Below are positions 45,401 to 53,825 of a stretch of DNA of 64,000 bases, piece by piece; position 1 is the first letter of the stretch; each line of letters starts with the position of its first letter. Source of the stretch: Roseivirga thermotolerans (GTDB lineage Bacteria > Bacteroidota > Bacteroidia > Cytophagales > Cyclobacteriaceae); NCBI RefSeq assembly GCF_014653175.1, contig NZ_BNAG01000001.1:744001-808000 (forward strand), given 5' to 3'. Both the position numbers and the translations under genes were made by a program. Under the pieces are notes generated by a model. It saw only the letters and a list, made by a program, of their open reading frames with translations. It was not told the origin of the DNA and did not search any database.

Positions 45401-45529
45401 ATTGTTTTTGTAATCATGCTTTTTCTGGAACTTAAAGTCTTGCCCATGTAGGCCTGAGGCTGCAAGAATAATTAACAGCAGCATCGGTATAAACAGACAT
45501 AACCATCTTATGAAAAGATTGGCGCGCAT
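42470..45529 (-). CDS. TPR-CHAT domain protein (caspase-like protease) with signal sequence and C-terminal membrane helix
   Basis: 1019 residues from the ATG at 45529, which begins a signal peptide (MRANLFIRWLCLFIPMLLLIILAASGLHGQ); an upstream Met at 45616 is open but gives no signal. TPR-like helical pairs fill about 40-560. The CHAT domain (about 690-985) has the catalytic dyad H847 (LAIHGKA) and C889 (LSACESGTG), plus GFAIVGVDNIVMSLWEVND. A transmembrane helix ends the protein (MYWLLGFVIVAVLILLIWYRNRK). The active site probably faces the periplasm. It is convergent with the sigma/TPR pair and shares its terminator; a functional link is inferred. Confidence 0.92.
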   Translation of the reverse strand: MRANLFIRWLCLFIPMLLLIILAASGLHGQDFKFQKKHDYKNNEIERVKPLLQRARDVSESEAVKLYKQAAASFESIYERAIVNEDYELAVVALNNLADTQRRYLAKEKSLETLKRAKQILINHIPVSSILWSETYLNAGVIEHRWNDYYRAIDFLDSAQLLYEKAAEYDSAIYQDILDYKFYAYWYSKSNVDTLLKYIKVRIDFEEAVQKDNFNPDEILYIRQDYPRIYLAKGEYDMALAYAISNYKYLEENSRKIYDGTKHSILYDLAWVLYQKREFQKALDIAMESYTTIPKDVNYTAYLDLTYLMGLLYNGLDQPVESNKYFQKVLDANIDARLGAQRGIFKANALLSVGLNMIAMGKVDEARKLMLESLERVKALVNFPSSDMFQHYRYIGDFYASQNNWNSALLNYDSALRNTELNYPDDILAFPKTDSASKFSFQTLTVLTKKAQALSSMSRQDSVDYLEAALDYVDNTHFKLQKNRNDLYQAEGKLYLSQFFKDLYEAGISAAYQLYMVTKDDRYTHKGFYYAQLSKANLFLEQSKNYQSLVGSNVPYDLKEEYFLISNELQELKNQLYESLDNSVTSDSVIKVNDQILVLQERLLRIKDSIENNYVSGLLQYESEPSAPALIKGQLLMEYFVGKENIYVFGFDASGKVVFRRSPYDSELTSHLETMIAIVSRPPNLNGGDITAQMKDFEASSYFLFKKLVSPVLNQFKAEEILLIPDELLTRIPFEALITRAPQNDSYKTYRYLVRDYKVRYALSSNNLKLGSFEKKATKNILGMGYSGVQSSSQPLRSQFAALPGTDTEIKFLRARFDGTYYLGMEGSKSKFLEEASDYDIIHLAIHGKADSISRFQSSLIFNGQDSLLSTSQLYLANLNARLAVLSACESGTGTSEKGEGTFSIARGFAIVGVDNIVMSLWEVNDKITSEQMVSFYNGFLEQRNDLNTSLRNMKLGYLEANDSYSCHPYYWASFIHLGSNMYFDDGGASKNIMYWLLGFVIVAVLILLIWYRNRKRAY

Positions 45530-45636
45530 TTCGTTGTGAATAGGTGAATTATAATGAAGATAGTTACTTTCGAACCAATCAACAAAACGGAAACATGCTA
45601 AGCCAACATTATTCAATTATGTTAGTTTTAGCTTAA

Positions 45637-46077
45637 ATGAGAATCCGTTTGTCTACACCGGTACAAAAGCCACTTGATCAAGTAGTTCAAGGGTTTAACG
45701 AAGATCTTTTCAAAAGACTCAGTCCTCCGTTTCCTAAAGTAAAGGTAATTCAGTTCGATGGCTGTCGCAAAGGCCATATTGTAGCTCTCAGGCTAGATTT
45801 CTTGCTTTTTAAACAGTGGTGGACAAGTACAATCACTGAAGATCAGGAAGATAGTGGGCAGTTTTACTTCATTGATGAAGGCACAAAAATTCCTGCCCCC
45901 TTAAAACATTGGAGACATAAACACTTACTCGAGAAAAATGGTGAGGGAACCATAATCACTGATGATGTTTATTACACGACCGGTTTATGGTTTTTGGATA
46001 TTCTGCTTTATCCCCTATTGGCAATACAGTTTATTTATAGAAAACCAATATACAAGAATATATTCGGCAAAAACTAA
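45637..46077 (+). CDS. SRPBCC-like ligand-binding protein
   Basis: 146 residues (MRIRLSTPVQKPLDQVVQGFNEDLF). The strand pattern, the central FIDEGTKIPAPLKHWRHKHLLEKNGEGTIITDDVYYTTG-type sequence and the C-terminal long helix (LLYPLLAIQFIYRKPIYKNIF) fit the SRPBCC/START-like fold used to hold hydrophobic ligands. No catalytic residues are clear. It is divergent from the CHAT gene and followed by the aspartyl protease gene. Confidence 0.75.
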   Translation: MRIRLSTPVQKPLDQVVQGFNEDLFKRLSPPFPKVKVIQFDGCRKGHIVALRLDFLLFKQWWTSTITEDQEDSGQFYFIDEGTKIPAPLKHWRHKHLLEKNGEGTIITDDVYYTTGLWFLDILLYPLLAIQFIYRKPIYKNIFGKN

Positions 46078-46127
46078 GGGTGAACATATTTCGTATCTGT
46101 TTAATAGGTAACTCAAACACAAAGGGT

Positions 46128-47366
46128 ATGAAAGGTTGGATACTGTTTCTTCTTCTTTTTATTTCAATTCACCTCAATGCCCAAAACCCTCTTGGCTTCT
46201 ATCTGTCGGACAATAAAGATTTTGTTGAACTTAGCTTTAAAGAGGAAAGTAATCTAATCGTTATTCCCATTCTTGTTAACGGAAACGGCCCATACAACTT
46301 TATTCTCGATACCGGTTCAGAGTCTGGCCTAATATTCGATCGTTGGGTAATCGCTGAAAACAATCTGGTGAACGCCAGAAAAATACCCATTTATGCTTCC
46401 AACGGGAACAAAGTCACAGATCTGCTAGTGGCCAACGACCTTAAAATACAAATGACAGGCGTAGAAGCTTCTCAGCAAACCATGTTGGTTTTGAAAGAGA
46501 ACAACCTGGACATTAAGGGTATGTTGGGTATAAATGCTCACGGGGTGCTGGGTTCAGAGCTCTTCAATCGCTTTGTGGTAGAAATAGACTATCAGAACGA
46601 AAAAATCCGCTTGTACAAACACGATAATTTCAAAGCGCCAAAAGGTTATAAACGAATGGATATTGAGGTTAAAAGCTTTAGACCCTACATAACCGTAGAC
46701 ATCAAACAAAAAGGAAAAAAAAGGCAAAAGTTCAACCTGCTGATTGATTCTGGTGCTAGCAGTGCTCTTTTTCTCGATGAACAGCGACATGAACAAATTG
46801 ATCTTCCAAAGAAAACCTTAGATCATACGATAGGAAGCGGAATTACAGGCTTGTTGTCAGGAAAAATAGGCCGAGTAAAGAAAGTCTGGCTAGGCAAGCA
46901 TTTCAAATTTAAAAACGTAATCACCTCTTACCCTCAACAATGGAAAATACAAACAGAAGTGAGCGATAGAGACGGAACCATTATTCGGCATGGTACTCTG
47001 GGTTCTGATATGCTTTCCAGATTTAATGTTATTTATGATTACCTGAACGGAGCAGTCTATTTTAAGAAGACCAAAGAGTATAAGGAGGAGTTTAAGTTTA
47101 ATCGCGCAGGCTTCACCTTTACCGCTTTAGGCAAAGAACTCAATCAATATTTTATAGCCGATATAATTCCAGATTCTCCTGCAGAAAAAATTGGTCTCCA
47201 ACCAAATGATGAAATCATAGCTATTGGCAATAAACCGGTGTTTTTCTATACTTTCTCTGAAATAAATGGTTTTCTAAGGGGCGATACAGGCACCAGCTTC
47301 GATATCATAATCCGTAGAAACGGAGAGCTGTTTAAAAAGACCCTTCGGTTAAGAAAGCTCATTTAA
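46128..47366 (+). CDS. Secreted retropepsin-like aspartyl protease with PDZ domain
   Basis: 412 residues from the ATG at 46128, which starts a signal peptide (MKGWILFLLLFISIHLNAQ); the TTG-like upstream start at 46080 does not. Two aspartyl-protease half motifs are present: FILDTGSESGLIFD (about 65-78) and LLIDSGASSALFLD (about 205-218), so a single chain may form the whole active site. A PDZ domain closes the protein (IADIIPDSPAEKIGLQPNDEIIAIGNKPV). It probably cleaves envelope proteins in the periplasm. It follows the SRPBCC-like gene by 50 bp. Confidence 0.88.
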   Translation: MKGWILFLLLFISIHLNAQNPLGFYLSDNKDFVELSFKEESNLIVIPILVNGNGPYNFILDTGSESGLIFDRWVIAENNLVNARKIPIYASNGNKVTDLLVANDLKIQMTGVEASQQTMLVLKENNLDIKGMLGINAHGVLGSELFNRFVVEIDYQNEKIRLYKHDNFKAPKGYKRMDIEVKSFRPYITVDIKQKGKKRQKFNLLIDSGASSALFLDEQRHEQIDLPKKTLDHTIGSGITGLLSGKIGRVKKVWLGKHFKFKNVITSYPQQWKIQTEVSDRDGTIIRHGTLGSDMLSRFNVIYDYLNGAVYFKKTKEYKEEFKFNRAGFTFTALGKELNQYFIADIIPDSPAEKIGLQPNDEIIAIGNKPVFFYTFSEINGFLRGDTGTSFDIIIRRNGELFKKTLRLRKLI

Positions 47367-47376
47367 TGAAAACACG

Positions 47377-47494
47377 AAGGCCTTTCCGATGGTCATATTC
47401 TTTCTCTACTCCTTGCTGTTGATTTTGCATTAGAAAGAAACAGCAAGCAGCACGAATGCGCTGCCTACTGTTTTACCATGATCAGAAAGGCCTT
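47377..47494. ncRNA. Branched stem structure between convergent protease genes (candidate)
   Basis: An outer stem of 10 perfect pairs, AAGGCCTTTC (47377-47386) with GAAAGGCCTT (47485-47494), encloses two hairpins: CTTGCTGTT (47412-47420) with AACAGCAAG (47439-47447), and GCAGC-A-C-GAAT-G-C-GCTGC (47447-47464). This makes a three-way junction. It may be a terminator for both flanking genes, a small RNA, or a remnant of a mobile element. No reading frame is supported. Confidence 0.4.
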
Positions 47495-47545
47495 TCATAT
47501 AAAAGACCGGGTCGTCATAGACGAACACCAGTCTTCCAACTAATT

Positions 47546-50044
47546 TTATTTAGGGTCGAGTATATTATTTACTCTTACCAGTGCATCTTCCAGATGCAGT
47601 TTAGACATGCTGTCTGACGTTCTTGGAATGGCTGCTCTAATAGCCGATTGAAGTGCTTTCAATTCACCTCTGGCTACTGCTCTAATGTCTGACTGCGAAG
47701 CGTCTATGCTTGGAGCAAAGCGCGAAGACTGTGCTTCTTCTGTAAGCAATGTCTCCAAACGCTCAATGTGAGCCCTCTGCAAGTTTCTTCTATAAGTATC
47801 TATTGCGCTACCTCTTCTTAGTTCAGACCAAATGCCGTTGCGAACATCGCTGAAGAGCTCGGTAATAGTGTAAGCATCAGAGCCATTGAGGGCAGCATTC
47901 TCTATTACCCGGCCAAGCTTTCTCCACTCAAGAAGGCTGTAGAGTGTATTTACCTGCAAAGACCTCATGCTTTCTACAGCACCATAGTCCTGCAATCTGC
48001 CCAGAATCTCATTGTCCAACATCCACTTAGGTGTATTGAATAGCTGGTTGTTTAAGAACTCTACCGCTTCCTTCTGCTTAGCTTTAGGAGCATGAGTATA
48101 CACCATTCCATCCTGATCGGCAGTCTTATAATCTTCTTTTACACCACCCACATAGCGGCCCACATGGCCCATATAGCGATTAAACTGAGACCTAACCTCA
48201 CCATACATTTCTTCTAGTTCAGAGTAATCCGAACCCTCTACATAGGTCCAGTCTCTGAGGTTTTTCATAATACGCTTGAGGTTCTCTATACCATAGTTGC
48301 TAGCTCTCATTGCATCGTCACCCAAGTCTTCACTCTGAGCCGTGTAATCGTTCGGATTGCCCTGACGCCCATAGCGATAAAGCGGATCTCCGTTCTTCTC
48401 TTCAATCCATCTTCTCAGGGTTGGCAATTCATCTTCAGGGGTTTTAGCATCTAAAATAGGCCTGTAACCCCAGGCAATGGCATACTTATCGTAAATACCA
48501 ATATTTGGCATTAAGGCCACCCCTTTATCTTCAGGCTGAGCTATGTAATTGAAGCGGGCATAATCCATAATTGATGGTGCAGTACCCATTTTGGATGTAA
48601 ATGAAGCCGACCTGAGCGAATCTACCGGATAGGCATAGCTGGAGGCAAAGTTGTGTGGCAAGCCCAGGGTATGTCCTACTTCATGAGAAGACACAAAACG
48701 AATGAGTCTACCCATTACTTCATCATCGAACTCAGGCGATTGTGCCATTGGGTTAATGGCTGCGGTTTGCACAAAGAACCACCTTCTTAGCAGGGTCATT
48801 ACATTGTGATACCAGTTGATATCGCTTTCCAGAATTTCGCCTGATCGTGGGTCAGAAACGTGCGGACCGTTGGCATTAGGAATTGGTGAAGCCAGGTAAC
48901 GCACGGTAGAATAACGAACATCTTCCGGGCTCCAATCCGGATCTTCTTCCGGAGATGGGGCCTCTTTGGCAATAATGGCATTTTTAAAACCAGCGGCTTC
49001 AAAAGCTACTTGCCAGTCTTCCACCCCTTGCTTTATATACTTTACCCACTTTTTAGGTGTGGCTCTGTCTATGTAATAAACTATTTGCTTTTTAGGCTCT
49101 ACCAGCTCGCCTCTTTTAAACTTCTCTATGTCTTCCTCTTTAACTTCCAGTCTCCATCGATCCAGGTATCGGATAGTTTTCGATTGCTGAACGTCCAAAC
49201 CATAGTCGGTTGTACCCCTGGCAAACCATCCTACTCTTCTGTCATAGAGCCTTCTTTTCATTGGTTCTTTAGGCAACAGAATCATAGAGTTGCTCATCTC
49301 AACCGTAATGGAACCATCGTCATCGGCCGAAGGCGAGTTGCCGGCCAGATAGGTTTTTACATGTCTCAACTCAATATTTTCCGGGTAGCTGCTTACCCGA
49401 GTTATGTACGACCGATCGTTATCAAGTCGGGTAACTCTGTATTGCGTTCTGTAAAAGTTGGGTAAGCCCATTGTTTTGTTATCCCCGGTAAGCAGGGAGG
49501 TTACATCAATCACACTTCCGGCAGAGTCTTTAGCATGAGCTTTAATAGGAAATGACGCCAGTATTGGGGCAAAATTGGAGTTCAAAACTGCTTCGGCAAT
49601 GGGCAGTGAATCTGCTGCCGTAATGGTAGTAGAAATAATTCTTACCTGAATTCTGTCTTGTACTTTCTCCCATCGCAACATTTGAGTGTTGGTTTTTCCT
49701 CCACCAAAACCAATGCCTGAGGCTGTTTTGGCAATTCGGGTAACCATGAGCATATCTCTGCCCAATAAGGCATCGGGTATTTCGAAGTAGTACTTATCGT
49801 CTAACTTGTGTACGTTGAACAGTCCTTCATCGGACTCAGCGTCTTTCGTAATTACTTTTTCAAAAGGTTGAATCCCTCCTTTTTTGGGTGGTGCCTTTTG
49901 CTCTGGTGGAGGGGTGCTGGCTTTTTGCTCCTCCTGTTTCTTTTTGTTCCTCCTCTGAGCATTGGCATCATTCAATGAGAATATCATCGCTGCGGCCAAC
50001 AACAAAGTGAACAAACTCTTTGTAGTTGTTTTTAAAGGTCTCAT
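47546..50044 (-). CDS. Secreted zinc-dependent metalloprotease (DUF5117/DUF5118 type)
   Basis: 832 residues from the ATG at 50044, giving a signal peptide (MRPLKTTTKSLFTLLLAAAMIFSLNDANAQ). A charged proline-rich linker follows, then domains of unknown function to about residue 350. The zinc site is SSHEVGHTLGLPHNFASS, with H454, E455 and H458 and the third ligand H464. Such proteins are abundant in Bacteroidetes and belong to the metzincin-like group. The substrate is unknown. It is convergent with the aspartyl protease gene. Confidence 0.9.
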   Translation of the reverse strand: MRPLKTTTKSLFTLLLAAAMIFSLNDANAQRRNKKKQEEQKASTPPPEQKAPPKKGGIQPFEKVITKDAESDEGLFNVHKLDDKYYFEIPDALLGRDMLMVTRIAKTASGIGFGGGKTNTQMLRWEKVQDRIQVRIISTTITAADSLPIAEAVLNSNFAPILASFPIKAHAKDSAGSVIDVTSLLTGDNKTMGLPNFYRTQYRVTRLDNDRSYITRVSSYPENIELRHVKTYLAGNSPSADDDGSITVEMSNSMILLPKEPMKRRLYDRRVGWFARGTTDYGLDVQQSKTIRYLDRWRLEVKEEDIEKFKRGELVEPKKQIVYYIDRATPKKWVKYIKQGVEDWQVAFEAAGFKNAIIAKEAPSPEEDPDWSPEDVRYSTVRYLASPIPNANGPHVSDPRSGEILESDINWYHNVMTLLRRWFFVQTAAINPMAQSPEFDDEVMGRLIRFVSSHEVGHTLGLPHNFASSYAYPVDSLRSASFTSKMGTAPSIMDYARFNYIAQPEDKGVALMPNIGIYDKYAIAWGYRPILDAKTPEDELPTLRRWIEEKNGDPLYRYGRQGNPNDYTAQSEDLGDDAMRASNYGIENLKRIMKNLRDWTYVEGSDYSELEEMYGEVRSQFNRYMGHVGRYVGGVKEDYKTADQDGMVYTHAPKAKQKEAVEFLNNQLFNTPKWMLDNEILGRLQDYGAVESMRSLQVNTLYSLLEWRKLGRVIENAALNGSDAYTITELFSDVRNGIWSELRRGSAIDTYRRNLQRAHIERLETLLTEEAQSSRFAPSIDASQSDIRAVARGELKALQSAIRAAIPRTSDSMSKLHLEDALVRVNNILDPK

Positions 50045-50160
50045 GTTAACAATAGTTATCTTCACTGATATCAATATTGAACATTAAACTTAAGCCAAAA
50101 AGCAACAGGTATTTTTCATTTTATTTAAGTGGTCGATACAACAGGGGAACAGATAGAGTA

Positions 50161-51276
50161 TTGAAAGAAATAGTCATAATAGGAGGGGGTCTATCAGGGC
50201 TCATATCGGCCATTGAACTTAACAGAGCAGGCTTTTCAGTTCGCTTATTCGAAAAAAAGAAGTATCCCTTTCACAGGGTTTGTGGGGAGTACATATCCAA
50301 CGAAGTATTACCTTATATGAAACGTTCGGGTTTACTTCCAAAATCTGTAGAACCTGCTCAGATCAATCGTTTTGAATTTACCTCCATTAAAGGCAAAAGC
50401 CTCAGGCTCCCTCTCGATTTAGGTGGTTTTGGACTTAGCAGGTACACGTTGGATCAACACCTGGCTCATTTGGCCATAGAGGAAGGCGTACAACTTATTC
50501 AGCAGGTGGGTGTTGTTTCCTGTGAATTCGAAGAAGAACAATTCCGTCTTCAGACCTCTGATGGCCAGGAGCTCACTGCTCCATTAGTTATTGGGGCTTA
50601 TGGCAAACGATCGCTGCTCGATACACGTCTGCAACGATCTTTTATTCACCAAAAAACCGATTTTCTGGGAGTGAAGTATCACATTCGAACTGACTTTCCC
50701 AGAGATCAGATTAGCCTACACAATTTTGAGGGTGGTTATTGCGGAATAAGTGCCATAGAAAACGGCACCTATAATCTATGTTATATGGGCAGCCGCGATA
50801 GGCTGAAAAAGTATGGGAGCATAGAGGCCATGGAGCAAGCTGTTCTCTTTAAAAACCCTTTTCTCCGTTCTATTTTTCTCTATTCAGATTTTGTTTTGGA
50901 AAAACCCGAAGTCATCAATGCCTTTAGCTTTGCTCCCAAAAAGCCAATAGAAAAACACATACTAATGGCAGGAGATGCGGCCGGGCTTATAACCCCGCTT
51001 TGCGGAAATGGTATGGCCATGGCTATTCATAGCGGAAAAATATTGTCTGATTTGGTCGCAAAGCACTGGCCACACAGCACCTTGCAACGGCCTTTGCTAG
51101 AACGGGAATATACCCATGTGTGGAGTGCGCTTTTCCGCAAGCGTCTTTGGGTGGGCCGGAAAACTCAGCAACTCTTTGGTTCTACCTGGAGTTCAGAGTT
51201 GGCTGTTAATGCAATGAAACACCTTCCGTTTTTGGCCAAAGCGATAATGAGAAATACCCACGGTAAGCCTTTCTAG
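50161..51276 (+). CDS. FAD-dependent oxidoreductase (geranylgeranyl-reductase/monooxygenase-like)
   Basis: About 371 residues if it begins at the TTG at 50161 (MKEIVIIGGGLSGLISAIELNRAG); earlier in-frame codons add a non-conserved lead. The FAD Rossmann motif is IIGGGLSGL at about 5-13, followed by FEKKKYPFHRVCGEYIS, and the second FAD motif is ILMAGDAAGLITPLCGNGMAMAI. The protein belongs to the FixC/geranylgeranyl reductase or aromatic hydroxylase branch. Next to UbiA, type III PKS and methyltransferase genes, oxidation of a phenolic lipid is likely. Its stop overlaps that of the UbiA gene (CTAG). Confidence 0.87.
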   Translation: MKEIVIIGGGLSGLISAIELNRAGFSVRLFEKKKYPFHRVCGEYISNEVLPYMKRSGLLPKSVEPAQINRFEFTSIKGKSLRLPLDLGGFGLSRYTLDQHLAHLAIEEGVQLIQQVGVVSCEFEEEQFRLQTSDGQELTAPLVIGAYGKRSLLDTRLQRSFIHQKTDFLGVKYHIRTDFPRDQISLHNFEGGYCGISAIENGTYNLCYMGSRDRLKKYGSIEAMEQAVLFKNPFLRSIFLYSDFVLEKPEVINAFSFAPKKPIEKHILMAGDAAGLITPLCGNGMAMAIHSGKILSDLVAKHWPHSTLQRPLLEREYTHVWSALFRKRLWVGRKTQQLFGSTWSSELAVNAMKHLPFLAKAIMRNTHGKPF

Positions 51277-52199
51277 TACAGCCCTACTACGTTGAGAACA
51301 TGAGAGCTGTGTAAAAAGAAATAGAGAAAGAAGCCTCCCAGGCAGGTAGCACTTATGAAGTTGAGTCTCATGGTATTTGTAAAATTAGCCATGGAACTAT
51401 CCTTTAGCACCTTCAAATACCACCAACCAAAAAACAGGAGTACAGGAAGCATAGCCAGCAAAAAATGCCAGGCATAGAAGAGTTGCCAATAGGCCTGAAA
51501 ATACAGGCAAAAGGCCAGTGTGGCAACAGCAAAGCAAATGGCCGTAAAGTGAAAGGTACCTAAAATGCCTAATCGTATGGAAAGCGTGTAGTCGCCTCTT
51601 TTACTATCCTCCCGGTGCTGATATACCTGTGTCATGGGGTAAGAACCCCACAGAATAGCCGATGCCAGCAAACCCGGTATTAATACGGGTGCCTTAAACA
51701 GACTGGAAAAAGCAAAGTCGTTAAGGCCTATGTAAACCGTCCACACCACCCACGCCCCTTGAAAGAACCCCGCAATGAACCAACTTAAAAAAGCGAACTT
51801 TTTAAGCCTAATCATCGGGTGGCTATAGGCTCTTGAGACACCGATGTACACCACAAGCATAGCCGCCAAAACCCAATTTCCCCAAAAAAACCAAAGCGTC
51901 AGAGCCAGGCCGAGAGTATCGAACAAGTTGGCCATGTACAGCACGTTCCTGTCTACCTTTGGTGGGTTTTTAAGCCCCCCAATACTCCCCTCGTCCTTAT
52001 CGAAATAGCTATTGAAGGCATTACTGGCCGGATAAATGAATATGTGAAGGATAATAAAAAGCCAGAGTATAGCTTCTTCGGAAAGGTTGTGGCTTATAGA
52101 AAGGGCCAACAGGAAAATAGGCAGCAAAAAGTAAGAGAATGGAAGGCGTAAATGAAGCCAGGTAGCCTTTTTGAACATATTAATCTTTTGTCTGAACAA
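51273..52199 (-). CDS. UbiA-family prenyltransferase
   Basis: 308 residues, or 301 from the second Met (MFKKATWLHLRLPFSYFLLPIF). About eight helices. The first Asp-rich site is SNAFNSYFDKDEG (about 59-71) and the second is REDSKRGDYTLSIRLG (about 196-211), which bind the magnesium-diphosphate of a prenyl donor. The surrounding genes suggest that the acceptor is a polyketide-derived phenol rather than menaquinone or haem precursors. It overlaps the FAD gene at its 3' end and lies divergent to the type III PKS gene (27-bp gap), so the promoters overlap. Confidence 0.9.
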   Translation of the reverse strand: MFRQKINMFKKATWLHLRLPFSYFLLPIFLLALSISHNLSEEAILWLFIILHIFIYPASNAFNSYFDKDEGSIGGLKNPPKVDRNVLYMANLFDTLGLALTLWFFWGNWVLAAMLVVYIGVSRAYSHPMIRLKKFAFLSWFIAGFFQGAWVVWTVYIGLNDFAFSSLFKAPVLIPGLLASAILWGSYPMTQVYQHREDSKRGDYTLSIRLGILGTFHFTAICFAVATLAFCLYFQAYWQLFYAWHFLLAMLPVLLFFGWWYLKVLKDSSMANFTNTMRLNFISATCLGGFFLYFFLHSSHVLNVVGLY

Positions 52200-52226
52200 T
52201 TTAGCATAAAACGACTATTATAGAAT

Positions 52227-53333
52227 GTGGGCAGTAAGATTATCTCCATTGGCGTTGCCAACCCGGCACATTGCATAGAACAACAGCAGGTATACCAATT
52301 TATGGGGAAAGCCCATGGATTTACCGGTTCGGCATTAAACAGGCTTCAGGCACTCTATAGAGCCACCGGCATAAGACAGCGCTACTCGGTAATAAGCGAC
52401 TATCAACAGGCCGACTCCAGAAAGTGGAACTTTTATCCAAACTCTGAGCAACTGGAGCCTTTTCCTACCACAAGTCACAGGGCCGACCTTTATCGGAAAA
52501 ATGCTGCCCGGCTTTCGGTTCGGGCCACTCAAGAGGCCCTGCAACAAACGCATTTGGTTGCCTCAGACTTCACACACCTCATCACAGTAAGCTGCACCGG
52601 CATGTATGCTCCCGGCCTGGATATCGACTTGGTACACGAGTTGGGACTCAATACCTCCATTCAACGGAGCTGCATCAACTTTATGGGCTGCTATGCGGCC
52701 TTCACGGCCATTAAACTGGGAGACCAAATTTGCAAAGCCAATGAAAACGCCAAGGTACTTATTGTAGCTACGGAACTGTGTACCATTCATTTTCAGAAAT
52801 CGGGCGATGACGATAACCTTTTGGCCAATGCCATTTTTGGCGATGGATCGGCCGCATTGGTTATGTCGTCTCAAAGAGCCGACAGTCTCCAACCTACGGT
52901 GCTGAGCCCGGAAGCATTTTTAAACGATATTTATCCGGAAGGTGCCGATGAGATGGCCTGGGGCATTGGCAATTTTGGTTTCGAAATGAAGTTGAGTGCC
53001 TATGTGCCCACGCTTATTGAAAAAGGAATAGGGCATCTGGTAACCCGCCTTCTGGCAAGCACCTCTAACCAACGGATTGACCACTATGCGCTTCATCCGG
53101 GTGGGAAAAAAATTCTCGAGGTTATAGAAAAGGCTTTAGGCATAGAAAAGCATGCCGACTGGGCCGGTAGAAAAGTGCTGGCCGAATATGGCAACATGTC
53201 TTCCCCCACCATACTATTTGTTTTGAAAATGCTTTGGGAAAGTCTCGACTCCAACCACAAAGACCACCGGGTGCTGGCTCTGGCCTTCGGCCCGGGACTC
53301 ACCATGGAATCAATGCTTTTGCGACTTGTTTAA
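52227..53333 (+). CDS. Type III polyketide synthase (chalcone/alkylresorcinol synthase-like)
   Basis: 368 residues starting at a GTG (MGSKIISIGVANPAH). The thiolase-fold triad is complete: C155 in INFMGCYAAFTAIKLG, H290 in YALHPGGKKILEVI and N323 in LAEYGNMSSPTILFVLKML. GFGPGLT-type loop near the C-terminus is AFGPGLTMESMLL. Such enzymes extend an acyl-CoA starter with malonyl units to alkylpyrones or alkylresorcinols. It sits between UbiA and methyltransferase genes. Its last 24 bp overlap the minus-strand gene that follows. Confidence 0.94.
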   Translation: MGSKIISIGVANPAHCIEQQQVYQFMGKAHGFTGSALNRLQALYRATGIRQRYSVISDYQQADSRKWNFYPNSEQLEPFPTTSHRADLYRKNAARLSVRATQEALQQTHLVASDFTHLITVSCTGMYAPGLDIDLVHELGLNTSIQRSCINFMGCYAAFTAIKLGDQICKANENAKVLIVATELCTIHFQKSGDDDNLLANAIFGDGSAALVMSSQRADSLQPTVLSPEAFLNDIYPEGADEMAWGIGNFGFEMKLSAYVPTLIEKGIGHLVTRLLASTSNQRIDHYALHPGGKKILEVIEKALGIEKHADWAGRKVLAEYGNMSSPTILFVLKMLWESLDSNHKDHRVLALAFGPGLTMESMLLRLV

Positions 53334-53786
53334 TTTTCGGAACTCCTGATTGTACAATAAAAACCGACCTGCGTTAGGGTTACTTTTCAATAAAACCCGC
53401 TGACGCCTCAGCGCATAGTCGTAGCCACTCGGTAAGTTGGTTTTGAGGTTCAACAATCCTTGCGGAAACAGAGGCCTGCCCGTAGCGTCCACAAAACTTT
53501 CTCGCTTTAACGAATCGCCATAAACAAACAAGAAAGGAGAACGACCCCGCACATAAGGCGATCGCTGAAAAGCCCGATCGAGTGAGTCCAACTCTTGCTG
53601 TGAAGGCAGAAAAATGTCTCTGTTAAAAGGATAATAGGCCAAAGGGTTCTTATAGTCAGACATTACCTTAAGTATAAAGGCCTGAGTAGCCTCTTCGGTG
53701 CTTTGCCCTTTGGCCAAAAAGCCGGTGCAAAACCACAGAACAAAACAAATCGGTAAGGCCCTAACCATAGCCATTAATTTAATCAT
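53310..53786 (-). CDS. Small secreted protein of unknown function
   Basis: 158 residues if started at 53786 (MIKLMAMVRALPICFVLWFCTGFLAKGQ, a signal peptide); the reading frame is open back to 53843. The mature part is polar with no repeats or known motif (STEEATQAFILKVMSDYKNPLAYYPFNRDIFLPSQQELDSL at the start). It overlaps the PKS gene by 24 bp at the 3' ends and lies divergent from the methyltransferase. I do not recognise the family; it might belong to the same biosynthetic set only by position. Confidence 0.65.
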   Translation of the reverse strand: MIKLMAMVRALPICFVLWFCTGFLAKGQSTEEATQAFILKVMSDYKNPLAYYPFNRDIFLPSQQELDSLDRAFQRSPYVRGRSPFLFVYGDSLKRESFVDATGRPLFPQGLLNLKTNLPSGYDYALRRQRVLLKSNPNAGRFLLYNQEFRKLNKSQKH

Positions 53787-53825
53787 TATGTTTAATCCAA
53801 AGAAGAAGACGCCCCGAAAAGCCAC

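Noticed and set aside
49010-49465. Plus-strand frame of 151 codons inside the metalloprotease gene
   Set aside because: Antisense shadow of conserved protease sequence, with no start context or motif.
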